DNA of 64,000 nt, from contig NZ_FNAV01000011.1 in NCBI RefSeq assembly GCF_900102075.1, positions 62,001 through 126,000 on the forward strand, written 5' to 3'. Numbering within the stretch: position 1 is the first letter of the stretch; the number at the start of each line of letters is the position of its first letter. Position numbers and translations under genes: made by a program. The DNA comes from Salipiger thiooxidans. Its GTDB lineage: Bacteria > Pseudomonadota > Alphaproteobacteria > Rhodobacterales > Rhodobacteraceae. Below, piece by piece: positions 1 through 9,008 of this stretch. The notes beneath the pieces are model-generated. The model worked only from the letters and a program-made list of their open reading frames with translations, ran no database searches and was not told where the DNA came from.

Positions 1-656
1 AGGTGAAGACGGCGCGCGGACGCACGCTGTCCTCGACGCGCTGGCTGCAACGTCAGCTGAACGACCCCTATGTGAAGCGCGCGAAGGACGAGGGCTTCCG
101 CGGCCGCGCGGCGTTCAAGATCCTCGAACTCGACGAGCGCTTCGGGTTCCTGAAGCCCGGTGCCCGCGTGGTCGACCTTGGCTGCGCGCCGGGGGGCTGG
201 TGCCAGGTGGCGGTGCCGCGGGTCAATTCGCTGGGCGAGAAGAAGAACAAGCCGCAGGGCTTCGTGCTGGGCGTTGACCTGCAGGAGGTTCTGCCCGTGC
301 CCGGCGCCGATATCTACCAGCTCGATTTTCTCGAAATGGGCGCTGACGACAAGGTCAAGGAATGGCTGGGCGGCCGCGCCGACGTGGTGATGTCGGACAT
401 GGCGGCGTCCTCCTCGGGGCACAAGCAGACCGACCACCTGCGCATCATCTCGCTCTGCGAGGCGGCGGCGGAGCTGGCCTTCGACGTGCTGGAAGAGGGC
501 GGGACCTTCGTTGCCAAGGTGCTGGCGGGCGGTGCAGAGCAGGGGCTTCAGAGCCTGCTCAAGCAGCGCTTCGACAAGGTGTACAACGTGAAGCCGCCGT
601 CGAGCCGGGCGGATTCCTCCGAGAAGTTCGTGGTGGCGACGGGCTTCCGCGGCTGA
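1..656 (+). CDS. rlmE: 23S rRNA (uridine-2'-O-)-methyltransferase RlmE, 5' end outside the window
   Basis: This is the RlmE/FtsJ/RrmJ family enzyme, which methylates the 2'-O of a uridine in the A-loop of 23S rRNA using S-adenosylmethionine. The reading frame is open to the left edge. Alphaproteobacterial homologues carry roughly 15-25 more residues before the [10 protein letters not shown] stretch, so the gene is truncated by the window and the first GTG is probably not the start. The SAM-binding motif [11 protein letters not shown] is clear, followed by [11 protein letters not shown] and FVAKVLAGG, which contain the family's catalytic Asp and Lys. The family is conserved and the assignment is secure. 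Confidence 0.95.
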   Translation, partial: VKTARGRTLSSTRWLQRQLNDPYVKRAKDEGFRGRAAFKILELDERFGFLKPGARVVDLGCAPGGWCQVAVPRVNSLGEKKNKPQGFVLGVDLQEVLPVPGADIYQLDFLEMGADDKVKEWLGGRADVVMSDMAASSSGHKQTDHLRIISLCEAAAELAFDVLEEGGTFVAKVLAGGAEQGLQSLLKQRFDKVYNVKPPSSRADSSEKFVVATGFRG

Positions 657-663
657 GACGGCC

Positions 664-858
664 TCAGGGGCGCGGGCGGAGTGACTCTGCCGCCTGCTGC
701 TGGAAGACCCGCGCGAAATGCGGTGAGACGACCCTCATCTCGACGAAACCGGATGGTGTGTCCTCGGTGCGAGCGCTGCTCTTGCGGCGGCCGAAACGGC
801 CGGGGGCGCCGGGATGGGGCGAAACAGGCAGTGGCGACTGGGGCTGCAGGGTGATCAT
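664..858 (-). CDS. small proline-rich hypothetical protein (64 aa)
   Basis: A 64-codon reading frame with a strong ribosome binding site (AGGAGG, four bases before ATG). It ends 8 bp from the end of rlmE, so the two genes converge. The product is proline- and arginine-rich at both ends, with no membrane segment or signal peptide. I do not recognise a family. The excellent Shine-Dalgarno sequence in otherwise empty space is the main argument that it is real. The much longer open frame that continues upstream on this strand is a shadow of the lipoprotein and glycerate kinase genes. Confidence 0.5.
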   Translation of the reverse strand: MITLQPQSPLPVSPHPGAPGRFGRRKSSARTEDTPSGFVEMRVVSPHFARVFQQQAAESLRPRP

Positions 859-1038
859 GGCTCCTCCTGACCGGACATGCTGCCGCAAATGCCTTACCCG
901 CCCGTTAAGCTTGCGATCCGCGCAACGGTGCCCGGCACGGGGCCTTGCACCCGGAGAGGCGCTGGCGCAGTCTGACCGCAACCACGGGTGAGGCGGCATG
1001 AGCGCGAAATTCTTCAACGACATCAGCACGGGGCGCGC

Positions 1039-1485
1039 ATGAGGCGGCTGGCGCTCGCGCTCGTGCTCTGCGGCTGTGCTGCAGCGCCCGAGCTGCCGCA
1101 GGCCCCGATTCCTCTGCGCAATCCGGCCGCCCCGGTGGCAAGCCAGGCCGATGTCACGCAGGGGCGGCTCGGCGGCGACTGGGTGGTGGTGCAGGGCGCG
1201 GGGCTGACCCCCGGCGCGCGGCTGCGGTTCTCGGACGGGGCGATGTCGCTCGACGGTGTGAACATGCCGCTGGCCGAGACCGGACCCGGGCGCTATGCGG
1301 TTGGCGGGCAGACGCTGTGGATCCACTGGCTCGACGCCGACAACCGCACCGCCGCGGTGGGCGATCCGGGCGGCGCGCGAGTCTGGATCATGGACCGCAC
1401 CGGCCGCCCGGGAGAGCGGCTGACCGCGGCACGTGAGATCCTCGAGTGGTACGGCTACGACCTTCGGCGACTCGACGGCAGCTGA
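1039..1485 (+). CDS. small lipocalin-like lipoprotein
   Basis: A 148-aa predicted lipoprotein. The N-terminus MRRLALALVLCGC carries a short positively charged and hydrophobic signal ending in a lipobox-like LCGC, so the protein is probably lipid-anchored after cleavage before the second Cys. The rest is a small beta-rich domain (GDWVVVQGAG, RLRFSDGAMSLDGVN, GRYAVGGQTLWIHWLD) of the kind seen in lipocalin/META-like lipoproteins of Rhodobacteraceae. ATG 1039 was chosen because it starts directly at the signal sequence; an in-frame ATG exists further upstream. The specific role is unknown. Confidence 0.7.
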   Translation: MRRLALALVLCGCAAAPELPQAPIPLRNPAAPVASQADVTQGRLGGDWVVVQGAGLTPGARLRFSDGAMSLDGVNMPLAETGPGRYAVGGQTLWIHWLDADNRTAAVGDPGGARVWIMDRTGRPGERLTAAREILEWYGYDLRRLDGS

Positions 1486-1545
1486 GCGCGACAGGGCCGC
1501 GGCGCCACGGGGCGCGCGCGCGGCAGACAGAACATGGGAGAGCAG

Positions 1546-2817
1546 ATGATGCAGGATCAACAGGCATTCCTCACCGGGCTGTTCGAGGCGGCGGTGGCCG
1601 CGGCGGACCCCGAGCAGGCACTGCGCAAGGCGCTGCCCGAGAAGCCGAAGGGGCGCACGGTGGTCATAGGCCTCGGCAAGGGGGCGGCGCAGCTCGCCGC
1701 CGCCTTCGAGACGCTCTGGGGCGAACCGGTCGAGGGCGTTGTGGTCACCCGCTACGGCTACGCCGCGCCCTGCACGCATTGCCGCGTGATGGAAGCATCG
1801 CACCCGGTGCCCGACGCGGCGGGGCTCGAGGCCTCGGCGGCGCTCTTCGAGGCGGTCTCGGGGCTGACCGAGGACGATCTCGTGGTGGCGCTGGTCTGCG
1901 GCGGCGGCTCGGCGTTGCTGCCGGCCCCGCCCGAGGGGCTGACGCTCGAGGACGAGCAGGCGCTGAACCGCGCGCTGCTGGGCTCCGGCGCGCCGATCGG
2001 GGTGATGAACGCGATCCGCAAGCACGCGAGCCGGATCAAGGGCGGGCGGCTGGCCGCAGCCTGCGCGCCTGCCAGGGTGGTGAGCCTCATCGTCTCGGAC
2101 GTGCCCGGCGACGACCCGGCGCAGGTGGCCTCGGGGCCGACCGTGCCCGACCATGTGGACGCGGCTGCGGCGCTCGGGCTGATCGACGCCTGGGGCATCA
2201 AGCTGCCGGACAAGGTGCTCGACCACATCCGCAGCGAGGCCTCGGCCGCCCCGATGCCCGACGATCCGGTCTTTGTCCGCAACGAGGTGCACGTGGTCGC
2301 CTCGGCCCGGCTGTCGCTCGAGGCGGCGGCGCAGAAGGCGGAAGCGGCGGGCATCCCGGCGGCGATCCTGTCCGACAGCGTCGAGGGAGAGGCCCGCGAC
2401 GTGGGGCTGGTGCATGCCGCAATCGCCCGCGAGATCGCGGCACGCGGGCGGCCCTTCGCGGCGCCGGTGGTGCTGCTCTCGGGCGGGGAGACCACGGTGA
2501 CCCTGCGCGGGGACGGCGGCCGCGGCGGGCGCAACACTGAGTTCCTGCTGGCCTTTGCCCATGCCATCGACGGGATTGAGGGCATCCACGCGCTCTCGGC
2601 GGACACCGACGGCATCGACGGCACCGAGGACAACGCCGGCGCCTTCGCCGACGGCACGGTGGCGGCAGTGCTGCGGGCAGGGGGCGAGGACGCGATGACG
2701 ATGCTCTCGCGCAACGACGCCTGGGGCGCCTTCGAGCGGGCGGGCACGCTTTTCGTGCCCGGTCCCACCGGCACCAACGTCAACGATTTCCGCGCGATCC
2801 TGGTCACCAGAGCCTGA
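1546..2817 (+). CDS. glycerate 2-kinase (GckA/TtuD type, MOFRL family)
   Basis: This enzyme phosphorylates D-glycerate with ATP to 2-phosphoglycerate, feeding glycerate, hydroxypyruvate or tartrate breakdown into lower glycolysis. The 423-aa protein has the DUF4147 N-terminal domain (GLGKGAAQL, the ASHPVPD motif, VCGGGSALLPAPP, NAIRKHASRIKGGRLA) and a C-terminal MOFRL domain (LLSGGETTVTL, GGRNTEF, SADTDGIDGTEDNAGA). Its length is normal for the family. A GGGAG Shine-Dalgarno lies five bases before ATG 1546; a second ATG lies 12 bp upstream and another follows immediately. Confidence 0.9.
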   Translation: MMQDQQAFLTGLFEAAVAAADPEQALRKALPEKPKGRTVVIGLGKGAAQLAAAFETLWGEPVEGVVVTRYGYAAPCTHCRVMEASHPVPDAAGLEASAALFEAVSGLTEDDLVVALVCGGGSALLPAPPEGLTLEDEQALNRALLGSGAPIGVMNAIRKHASRIKGGRLAAACAPARVVSLIVSDVPGDDPAQVASGPTVPDHVDAAAALGLIDAWGIKLPDKVLDHIRSEASAAPMPDDPVFVRNEVHVVASARLSLEAAAQKAEAAGIPAAILSDSVEGEARDVGLVHAAIAREIAARGRPFAAPVVLLSGGETTVTLRGDGGRGGRNTEFLLAFAHAIDGIEGIHALSADTDGIDGTEDNAGAFADGTVAAVLRAGGEDAMTMLSRNDAWGAFERAGTLFVPGPTGTNVNDFRAILVTRA

Positions 2818-2873
2818 GGGGCCCGAACCGGAAGGAGGCCGGGCGCGACCCGGTCTTCACTCTGCTGTCAGCG

Positions 2874-3512
2874 CTACTCAGCCGCCTGCTGGGCGGCCTG
2901 CCATTCGGCCCAGGCCTCGGGGGTGTCGAGATCGACCAGCGCCCTCTGCCCCGCGAGCGGCACCTGCCGGACGCGGTGGATGTTGGCCTTCAGCACCGCC
3001 TTCGCGCCCATGTCGCCGCTCAGCGCCTGCAGCGCCGGGAAGCAATCGGCCGGGAACAGCACCGGGTGGCCGGGGGTTCCGTCCGCCGTGACCGCCTGCT
3101 GGATGGTCGGGCGGGGTACGTTGCGGAAGGCCCGGATGACCTCGGTGATGTCGGCGGTGGTAATCTCGGGCATGTCGGCGGGCAGGATCATGACCCCATC
3201 GAGATCGCGCGGCAGGAAGCCCACGCCGCGGCGGATCGACGACGACATGCCGAGATCCGAATCCGGCACCTCGACGATCTGGACCGGCAGCCCCGCCAGC
3301 GCCTTGGCGCGCGGGTGCTGGTGGCCGGGAATGGTGATGGCGACGTGATCCGCGGCGGCAAGTGCCGCCTCGGCCTGGCGACGCAGCAAGCACATGCCTC
3401 CGATATCCATCAGAAGCTTGTCGGTCCCGCGCATCCGGCGGCTGGCGCCGGCAGCGGGAATCAGAACAGCGATTCCTCCCATGGATCGGCTTATAGACGA
3501 TGTTTGCGCCAT
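2874..3512 (-). CDS. MobA/MocA-like nucleotidyltransferase
   Basis: A 212-aa protein of the MobA-like NTP transferase fold, probably a molybdenum cofactor cytidylyl- or guanylyltransferase (MocA/CoxI-associated type). The N-terminal nucleotide-binding signature LIPAAGASRRMRGTDKLL is classic, and the metal-binding motif appears as ILPADMP. GHPVLFP and DLDTPEAW near the end also match the family. The start is uncertain: ATG 3512 and ATG 3482 (directly before GGIAVLIPAAG) are both possible and neither has a clear Shine-Dalgarno. It is divergent from the sensor kinase downstream. Confidence 0.8.
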   Translation of the reverse strand: MAQTSSISRSMGGIAVLIPAAGASRRMRGTDKLLMDIGGMCLLRRQAEAALAAADHVAITIPGHQHPRAKALAGLPVQIVEVPDSDLGMSSSIRRGVGFLPRDLDGVMILPADMPEITTADITEVIRAFRNVPRPTIQQAVTADGTPGHPVLFPADCFPALQALSGDMGAKAVLKANIHRVRQVPLAGQRALVDLDTPEAWAEWQAAQQAAE

Positions 3513-3691
3513 CGGCGGAATTTTTTCGTTAATCGAAAGTGAAGGTTACATGACGCACGTTTACCGCGAGGTCGCTCCGGCTGAAACAATTTCGTGTGAT
3601 CACAATTGCGGCCGACCGGTTTCCGACAGTTGACCGCGCTCTGGTGCGGCTTACAGTGCCACTTCTGGAACACGAAGTGGGATGTCATGCG

Positions 3692-4864
3692 ATGGTGCTA
3701 GCGCAAAAGTCTGAGAACGAACGGGACCGGCTCGCCGAGCTGCGCAGTTTCGACGTGCTCGACAGCGCGCCTGACCCCGCGTTCGACGAGGTCGTGGACC
3801 TGCTGGCCGAGATGCTCGACATGCCCGTGGCGCTGATCAGCCTCGTGGACGAGAACCGGCAATGGTTCCGCGCGCGGCATGGCTTCGAGCCCGCCGAGAC
3901 CCCGCTCGGGCAGTCGATCTGCTCGCACGCCATTCTCGAGGACGATATTCTCGAGATCGAGGACACTCTGCTCGACCTGCGCAGCGCCGACAACCCGCTG
4001 TGCTGCGGGCTGCTCGCCGACATGCGCTTCTATGCGGGCGCGCCGCTGGTGACCCGCACCGGGCACCGCATCGGCTCGCTCTGCGTGCTCGACCGCCGCC
4101 CGCGCAAGCTGACCGCGGCCCAGCGCAAGCTGCTGACGGTGATGGCGGGGCAGGTGATGCGCCAGCTCGACCTCGAGCGCACCCTGAAGAACAAGGAAGT
4201 GCTGCGCGAGGAGATCGACCACCGGGTCAAGAACTCGCTGCAGACGGTGGCCTCGACGGTGCGGCTCTACAAGGCCCGCACCCAGAGCGCCGAGGCGCGC
4301 GAGGCACTAGACGCCATCGGCCGCCGGGTCGATGCCATCGCATCACTGCACGCCGAGCTCAACATGACCTCGAAGATGCACCACGTCCGGCTCGACAATT
4401 ACCTCGAGCGGGTGGCACTGCTGCTGCAGCGCCATGCCCCTGCCGGCACGCGGGTCGAGGTCGAGGCCGACCCCATCGAAGTGGACAGCCGCGTCGCGTC
4501 CTCGCTCGGCATCGTCGCCAACGAGTTCGCCGCCAATTCCGCGAAATACGCCAGGCCCGGCCCGGGCCAGACCATGACCATCCGCTTTGTGCTGACCCGC
4601 ATCGGGGAAAATCGCATGGCGCTGGTCTGTGCCGACAATGGCGCCGAGCGCACCTGCGCCGACGAGAGCGATGCGCTGTCCTCGACGGCGCTCGGGGCGC
4701 GGCTGATGGAGGCGGCGGCGGCGCAGGTCGGCGGCACGCTGATCCAGGGCCGCGAGACGGGTGGCTTCGTGCTGCGGGCAGAGGTGCCCATCGACCCGTC
4801 GCGCGCCGAGGAAGAGCCGGTCAGGCCTCTACGTGATCCAGCGGCCGCACGCGCAGCCGAGTGA
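3692..4864 (+). CDS. cytosolic GAF-domain sensor histidine kinase (HisKA_2 type)
   Basis: A 390-aa soluble two-component sensor kinase. Residues of about 15-160 form a GAF domain (LAELRSFDVLDSAPD, FDEVVDLLAEMLDMPVALISLVDENRQWF, GQSICSHAI), close to GAF domains found in front of light-, redox- or stress-responsive kinases. A HisKA_2 dimerisation domain follows with the phospho-acceptor His in EIDHRVKNSLQTV, then a HATPase_c domain with NEFAANSAKYA as the N-box. No membrane segment is present. ATG 3692 begins at the usual family N-terminus; an in-frame GTG at 3596 would add 32 unconvincing residues. The 3' end overlaps the convergent membrane protein gene by 44 bp. No response regulator is adjacent, so its partner is unknown. 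Confidence 0.85.
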   Translation: MVLAQKSENERDRLAELRSFDVLDSAPDPAFDEVVDLLAEMLDMPVALISLVDENRQWFRARHGFEPAETPLGQSICSHAILEDDILEIEDTLLDLRSADNPLCCGLLADMRFYAGAPLVTRTGHRIGSLCVLDRRPRKLTAAQRKLLTVMAGQVMRQLDLERTLKNKEVLREEIDHRVKNSLQTVASTVRLYKARTQSAEAREALDAIGRRVDAIASLHAELNMTSKMHHVRLDNYLERVALLLQRHAPAGTRVEVEADPIEVDSRVASSLGIVANEFAANSAKYARPGPGQTMTIRFVLTRIGENRMALVCADNGAERTCADESDALSSTALGARLMEAAAAQVGGTLIQGRETGGFVLRAEVPIDPSRAEEEPVRPLRDPAAARAAE

Positions 4865-6155
4865 TCCGGTTGTTCTCGCGTTCCATGACCTCGAAACGGA
4901 AGCCGTGGAAGCTGAAGCGCTGGCCCGGGGTCGGAATCATCTGCGCCTCGTGAAGTACCAGACCGGCGATGGTGTTGGCTTCGTCGTCGGGCAGCGACCA
5001 GTCGGTCGCCCGGTTGAGGTCACGGATCGTCATCGCGCCGTCTAGCCAGAACCAGCCGTCCTCGCCCGCCTTCACCTGATGTTCGGCGTCGGGGTCGTGC
5101 TCGTCGGTGATCTCGCCCACGATTTCCTCGAGGATGTCCTCGAGCGTCAGCAGCCCCTCAAGCGATCCGTATTCGTCCACCACCAGCGCGAAGTGCGTGT
5201 GCTTGCGGAGGAAGTTGCGCATCTGGTCGGCGAGCGTGGTGGTGTCGGGCACGAAGTAGGGCTTCATCATCACGTCGGTGATGCGGAATACCTCGAGCGC
5301 CTCGGCAGCCCGGTCACCGGCTTGGTCGATGGTCTCGTACATCGCGCGCATCAGGTCCTTGGCATGAGCCACGCCGATGATGTTCTCGGGGTCGCCCTTG
5401 TAGATCGGCAGGCGGGTGTAGTTGCTCTCGAGACATTGCTTGAGGATCGTGCGCGGGTCGCTCTCGGCGTCGATCATCTCGATGTTCGAGCGGTGCAGCA
5501 TGACCTCCTCGACGGTGCGCTCGGCCAAGTCGAGCGCACCGAGGATACGGTCGCGGTCTTCCTTCTCGACGACACCCTCCGAGTGGCCGAGCTGCAGCGC
5601 GCCGGCGATTTCCTCGCGCACCGCAAGGATCTGGCTGTCGGGGTCGGTCTTCACCCCGAAGACGCGCAGCACGATGCGCACGAAGGCGCGGATCGCGGCG
5701 ACCACCGGCGAGAAGACGAGGATCACCACCCGGATCAGCGGCGCCACGCGGCTGGCGGCAAGCTCGGGGTTGGTGATCGCGTAGGTCTTGGGCAGCACCT
5801 CGGCGAAGATCAGCACGAGCAGCGTCATGATGAGCGTGGCCAGCGCCACGCCGCTGTCGCCGAAGAGCGAGGTGAAGAGCGCCGTCGCGAGCGAGGTGGC
5901 GAGGATGTTGACGAGGTTGTTGCCGAGCAGCACCGAGCCGATCAGCCGCTCGTTGTCCTCGGTGATCGAGAGCGCCAGTTCGGCGCCCTTCGAGCCCCTG
6001 TCCTGCGCCGCCCTGAGCTTGCCGCGCGAGGCGGCGGTCAGGGCCGTCTCCGATCCGGAGAAGAAGGCCGACAGCAGGATCAGGACCAGGATGGCCCCTG
6101 CGGTGATCCAGAGAGTCGTGTCGGTCGAAGAGGCGGCGACGGTGGAGGCGTCCAT
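4821..6155 (-). CDS. CorC/HlyC family membrane protein (DUF21-CBS pair-CorC_HlyC)
   Basis: A 444-aa inner-membrane protein of the hemolysin-C/CorC family, linked in studied members to Mg2+/Co2+ efflux or tolerance. It has an N-terminal DUF21 domain with about four membrane segments (ITAGAILVLILLSAFFSGSETALTA is the family signature), two CBS domains (ADQMRNFLRKHTHFALVVDEYG marks the second), and a C-terminal CorC_HlyC domain (DLNRATDWSLPDD, TIAGLVLHEA). Length is standard. It converges on the sensor kinase with a short overlap. Confidence 0.92.
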   Translation of the reverse strand: MDASTVAASSTDTTLWITAGAILVLILLSAFFSGSETALTAASRGKLRAAQDRGSKGAELALSITEDNERLIGSVLLGNNLVNILATSLATALFTSLFGDSGVALATLIMTLLVLIFAEVLPKTYAITNPELAASRVAPLIRVVILVFSPVVAAIRAFVRIVLRVFGVKTDPDSQILAVREEIAGALQLGHSEGVVEKEDRDRILGALDLAERTVEEVMLHRSNIEMIDAESDPRTILKQCLESNYTRLPIYKGDPENIIGVAHAKDLMRAMYETIDQAGDRAAEALEVFRITDVMMKPYFVPDTTTLADQMRNFLRKHTHFALVVDEYGSLEGLLTLEDILEEIVGEITDEHDPDAEHQVKAGEDGWFWLDGAMTIRDLNRATDWSLPDDEANTIAGLVLHEAQMIPTPGQRFSFHGFRFEVMERENNRITRLRVRPLDHVEA

Positions 6156-6241
6156 GGGGCTCGTGTTTTCCTGTGGTTCTTAGGGGTTATGGGGGCGCGG
6201 ATGGCCGTGTTCAAGAGGGCGGTGCTTGTGTCGCCGCCCGG

Positions 6242-7168
6242 TCAGCCGCGGGCCAGAGGGTGGTGATCCAGCACCAGTTCCTTGAGCCGTTCCTCGAGCA
6301 CGTGGGTGTAGATCTCGGTCGTGGCGACATCGGCGTGGCCGAGGAAGGTCTGGATCGCCCGCAGGTCGGCGCCGTTCTGCAGCAGGTGCGTGGCGAAGGC
6401 GTGGCGCAGGGTGTGCGGGGTCACTTTCCCGGGCGAGACGCCGGCGCTGACGGCGATCTCCTTGATCAGCAGGTAGAAGGCGTGGCGGGTCAGGTGCCCG
6501 GCCTTTCCCCGCGATGGGAAGAGATGCACCGAAGCCGGCTTGCCCGCGGCATGGGCCACCGCTTCCTGCTCGTCGCGTCGGCTGAGCCAGGTCGCAAGCG
6601 CCACGCGGGCAGGGGGCGAGAGCGGCACCATCCGCTCCTTGCCGCCCTTGCCGCGGATCAGCAGCATGCGCGGGTCGCCGCGCGCCGCCGAGACCGGCAG
6701 GGTCACCAGCTCGGTCACCCGCATGCCGGTGGCATAGAGAAGCTGCATCAGGCAGGCGTTGCGCAGACGGTCGTCCTCGGTCCGGCCCTGCGAGGCGGCG
6801 GCCTCGATCAGTCGGTCGACCTCTTCGATCGAGAGCGTCTTGGGCAGGCGCTTGGGCTTGCCGGGGCCCGAGATCTGCACCGCCGGGTTGTCGCTGCGCA
6901 GGCCTTCCTCGAAGGCAAAGCGGTAGAGCTGCTTGATCGACGACAGCCGCCGGGCGCGGGTCGAGATCGCCAGCCCCTCGGCCTCGCAGGTCACGAGGTA
7001 ATCCTCGACATCGGCGCGCTGCGCGGTGTCGAGCCCGGCGCCCCGGGCCGTGAGCCAGCGGGTGAAGTCCGCGAGATCGCGGGCATAGGCGGCGGTGGTG
7101 TTGTCGGCGGCGCCGCGTTCGGCGGCCTGCGCCTCGAGAAACCCGCCGATCCAATGTGCGGCGTTCAT
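6242..7168 (-). CDS. xerD: tyrosine recombinase XerD
   Basis: A 308-aa chromosome-dimer-resolution recombinase that acts with XerC at dif. The catalytic residues are visible: Arg in ATGMRVTEL, Lys in RGKGGKERMVP, the HxxR pair in HTLRHAFATHLL, HADVA after LG, and the nucleophilic Tyr in TTEIYTHV. The N-terminal SAM-like domain (FLEAQAAERGAADNTTAAYARDL in outline) is complete. The start codon overlaps the stop of the upstream exported protein gene (ATGA), so the two are probably co-transcribed. In Rhodobacteraceae xerD commonly sits beside the shikimate genes aroK and aroB, as here. Confidence 0.93.
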   Translation of the reverse strand: MNAAHWIGGFLEAQAAERGAADNTTAAYARDLADFTRWLTARGAGLDTAQRADVEDYLVTCEAEGLAISTRARRLSSIKQLYRFAFEEGLRSDNPAVQISGPGKPKRLPKTLSIEEVDRLIEAAASQGRTEDDRLRNACLMQLLYATGMRVTELVTLPVSAARGDPRMLLIRGKGGKERMVPLSPPARVALATWLSRRDEQEAVAHAAGKPASVHLFPSRGKAGHLTRHAFYLLIKEIAVSAGVSPGKVTPHTLRHAFATHLLQNGADLRAIQTFLGHADVATTEIYTHVLEERLKELVLDHHPLARG

Positions 7169-8772
7169 CGTAACGCGCCTTCATCCTCGAGGATCAGCAA
7201 CTGGAGCGCCGCCCGGCGCGCCGTGTCCTCGAGCCCGACACTGCGCAGGGTGGCGAGCGCCTCGGTCAGATCCTCGTGGTTGCCGTCGGCGCCCGAGCCG
7301 AAAAGCTGCATCGCGCGCAGGATGGCCTCGCCCAGCCGGCCCTGCTGCAACATGCGCGCAAGCTCGGCGGGCGGGGTAGGATCCTGCCACGCGCGGGCGA
7401 CGGCAGCATCGAGCGCGGCCTCGGGCAGCGGATCGGGGGCGGTGCCCCGCGCCACGGCGGCAGCGGTCGCAAGGCGCCCGGTGCTGGTGGTGACCCGCGC
7501 CGCGGCAGCCTCATAGCCGGCAGAGAGCAGGGCCGCGCGCGTGGCGAGTGTCGCGGCGCGACCCTCGAGCTTCAGCTGGCCCAGCTCTTCGCCGAAGAGT
7601 TCGGCCAGCGGCACCAGAAGCCCCGCGCTGCGCATCTGCGACCAGGCGCGCACCAGCGCGGGCTCCACCAGGTCGGGGCGGTCGCTTTCCAGCGCCGTCT
7701 CGAGGTCCTGGATCGCGTCGACCCGGTCCCAGACCCCGCCCGAGGCCGCGGCATCGCGGTCGGAATAGAGCCCGAGCAGGCGGTTGGGTGACAGCGCGCC
7801 GCGCTGCGCCAGCCGTTCGGCGGCCAGGAGCTGCGCCCGCCAGCCGCTGCGCCCCGAAAGATCGGCGGCGGCGAATTCGCGCGGCAGCGGCTGGGTGGGA
7901 AGCGTCTCGCCCACCGCCTCGAACAGGCGGAACTGCAGCGGCGTGGGTTGCGCCGGCGGCGGCACCGGATCGGCGCCATCGGCGAGCGAGGGCTCGAGGA
8001 ACCTGGTCAGCAGCTCGGAATCGCGGTCGTTGAGCTGCCCCAGCGCGCGGGCGGTGCCCAGCACCGTGGCGGCGTGGTCCCAGTCGCCGACGCGGGCGTC
8101 GCAGTAGATCCGCGTGGCCAGATCGCTCGACAGCTCGGGCTTGTCCTGCAGCGCGCGGCAGGCGGCCTCGTCGTCGCCGGAGAGCAGCGACAGGTCGAAC
8201 CAGCGGGCAAAGAGCTCGGGATCCGAGCTGCCGTCCGCGCGGTCCACCAGCGCGAGGCCGGGATCGACCGCGCCTTCCGACAGCAGCCGGTCGAGCCGCG
8301 CCGCCAGCAGCGGGGCGCCGTCGCCCGAGCCGCGGGGTGCGTCGGCCTCGGCCAGCAGCAGCGTGAAGAGCAGCGCCGACAGCGCCGGCACCGCCGGATC
8401 GACGTCATGGAGAAGCGGCACCAGCACCGACGCCTCGCTGGCGCGCCAGAGGCTGGGCGGCAGGCCGGTGACCGACATGGGTAGGAGCCCCGCCGATTCT
8501 GGCGAGGGCTGGCCCAGCTGCTGCACCTCGACCTCGGGGCTGGTGACGGAGCTCGCCACCGGCGGCTCGTCGAGCCTGAGCGGCGGCAAGCGGCCGTTCG
8601 ATTGCGGCAGCCCGAACATCGGCGTCGCGCCTGGCTGCTGCGGCTGCATCACCGCAGGCGCATTCGCCGTCCCGTCGTCGTTGAGCCAGTCGATGGCCGA
8701 CATGGGGGATTGCGCCGCGAGAGGGCCCGCGGCGGCAATGAACAGCGTCAGGAGGAGGGGCTCAGTCCGCAT
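7165..8772 (-). CDS. exported hypothetical protein upstream of xerD
   Basis: A 535-aa protein with an N-terminal signal peptide (MRTEPLLLTLFIAAAGPLAAQ, cleavage likely after AAQ). The mature part is almost entirely alpha-helical, rich in Ala, Leu and Asp, with repeated helix pairs suggesting a TPR- or HEAT-like solenoid, and a Pro-rich stretch near residues 100-130. I do not recognise a named family; proteins of this kind occur beside xerD in Rhodobacteraceae. ATG 8772 was chosen because it begins the signal peptide; the longer frame to 8847 adds an Arg-rich stretch. It overlaps the small membrane protein upstream by 11 bp and xerD downstream by 4 bp. Confidence 0.75.
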   Translation of the reverse strand: MRTEPLLLTLFIAAAGPLAAQSPMSAIDWLNDDGTANAPAVMQPQQPGATPMFGLPQSNGRLPPLRLDEPPVASSVTSPEVEVQQLGQPSPESAGLLPMSVTGLPPSLWRASEASVLVPLLHDVDPAVPALSALLFTLLLAEADAPRGSGDGAPLLAARLDRLLSEGAVDPGLALVDRADGSSDPELFARWFDLSLLSGDDEAACRALQDKPELSSDLATRIYCDARVGDWDHAATVLGTARALGQLNDRDSELLTRFLEPSLADGADPVPPPAQPTPLQFRLFEAVGETLPTQPLPREFAAADLSGRSGWRAQLLAAERLAQRGALSPNRLLGLYSDRDAAASGGVWDRVDAIQDLETALESDRPDLVEPALVRAWSQMRSAGLLVPLAELFGEELGQLKLEGRAATLATRAALLSAGYEAAAARVTTSTGRLATAAAVARGTAPDPLPEAALDAAVARAWQDPTPPAELARMLQQGRLGEAILRAMQLFGSGADGNHEDLTEALATLRSVGLEDTARRAALQLLILEDEGALR

Positions 8773-8911
8773 CGAGCTCCACAGGCTGGCGAATCTCCGT
8801 CTGCGGCGGCGAAAAATCCGCCCCGAAGAACGGTCCGACATAGGCATAGCCCACCAGTCCGATCCCGCAGAGGATCAGAAGGATGAACAGCCATTTGATG
8901 ATACGTCCCAT
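8762..8911 (-). CDS. small single-span membrane protein (49 aa)
   Basis: A 49-codon gene on the minus strand. The product starts MGRIIKWL, continues with one hydrophobic segment (FILLILCGIGLVGYAYVG) and ends in an acidic tail. Its stop codon lies inside the start of the exported protein gene (ATGCGGACTGA overlap), which argues for translational coupling and for a real gene. It faces away from aroK across a short promoter region. Function unknown. Confidence 0.6.
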   Translation of the reverse strand: MGRIIKWLFILLILCGIGLVGYAYVGPFFGADFSPPQTEIRQPVELDAD

Positions 8912-9008
8912 TATGCTTGCTGGTCCTGCCTCGTGTCTTTTTCAGAACTTATACCTAGCCTTTTCGGCAAACTCACGTCATTCACGGCCTCGAAAGTCAG
9001 AATTGGCG

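Noticed and set aside
664-2589. A 641-codon minus-strand frame across the lipoprotein and glycerate kinase
   Set aside because: Only its last 64 codons, behind a strong ribosome binding site, are plausible. The rest is antisense to well-supported genes.
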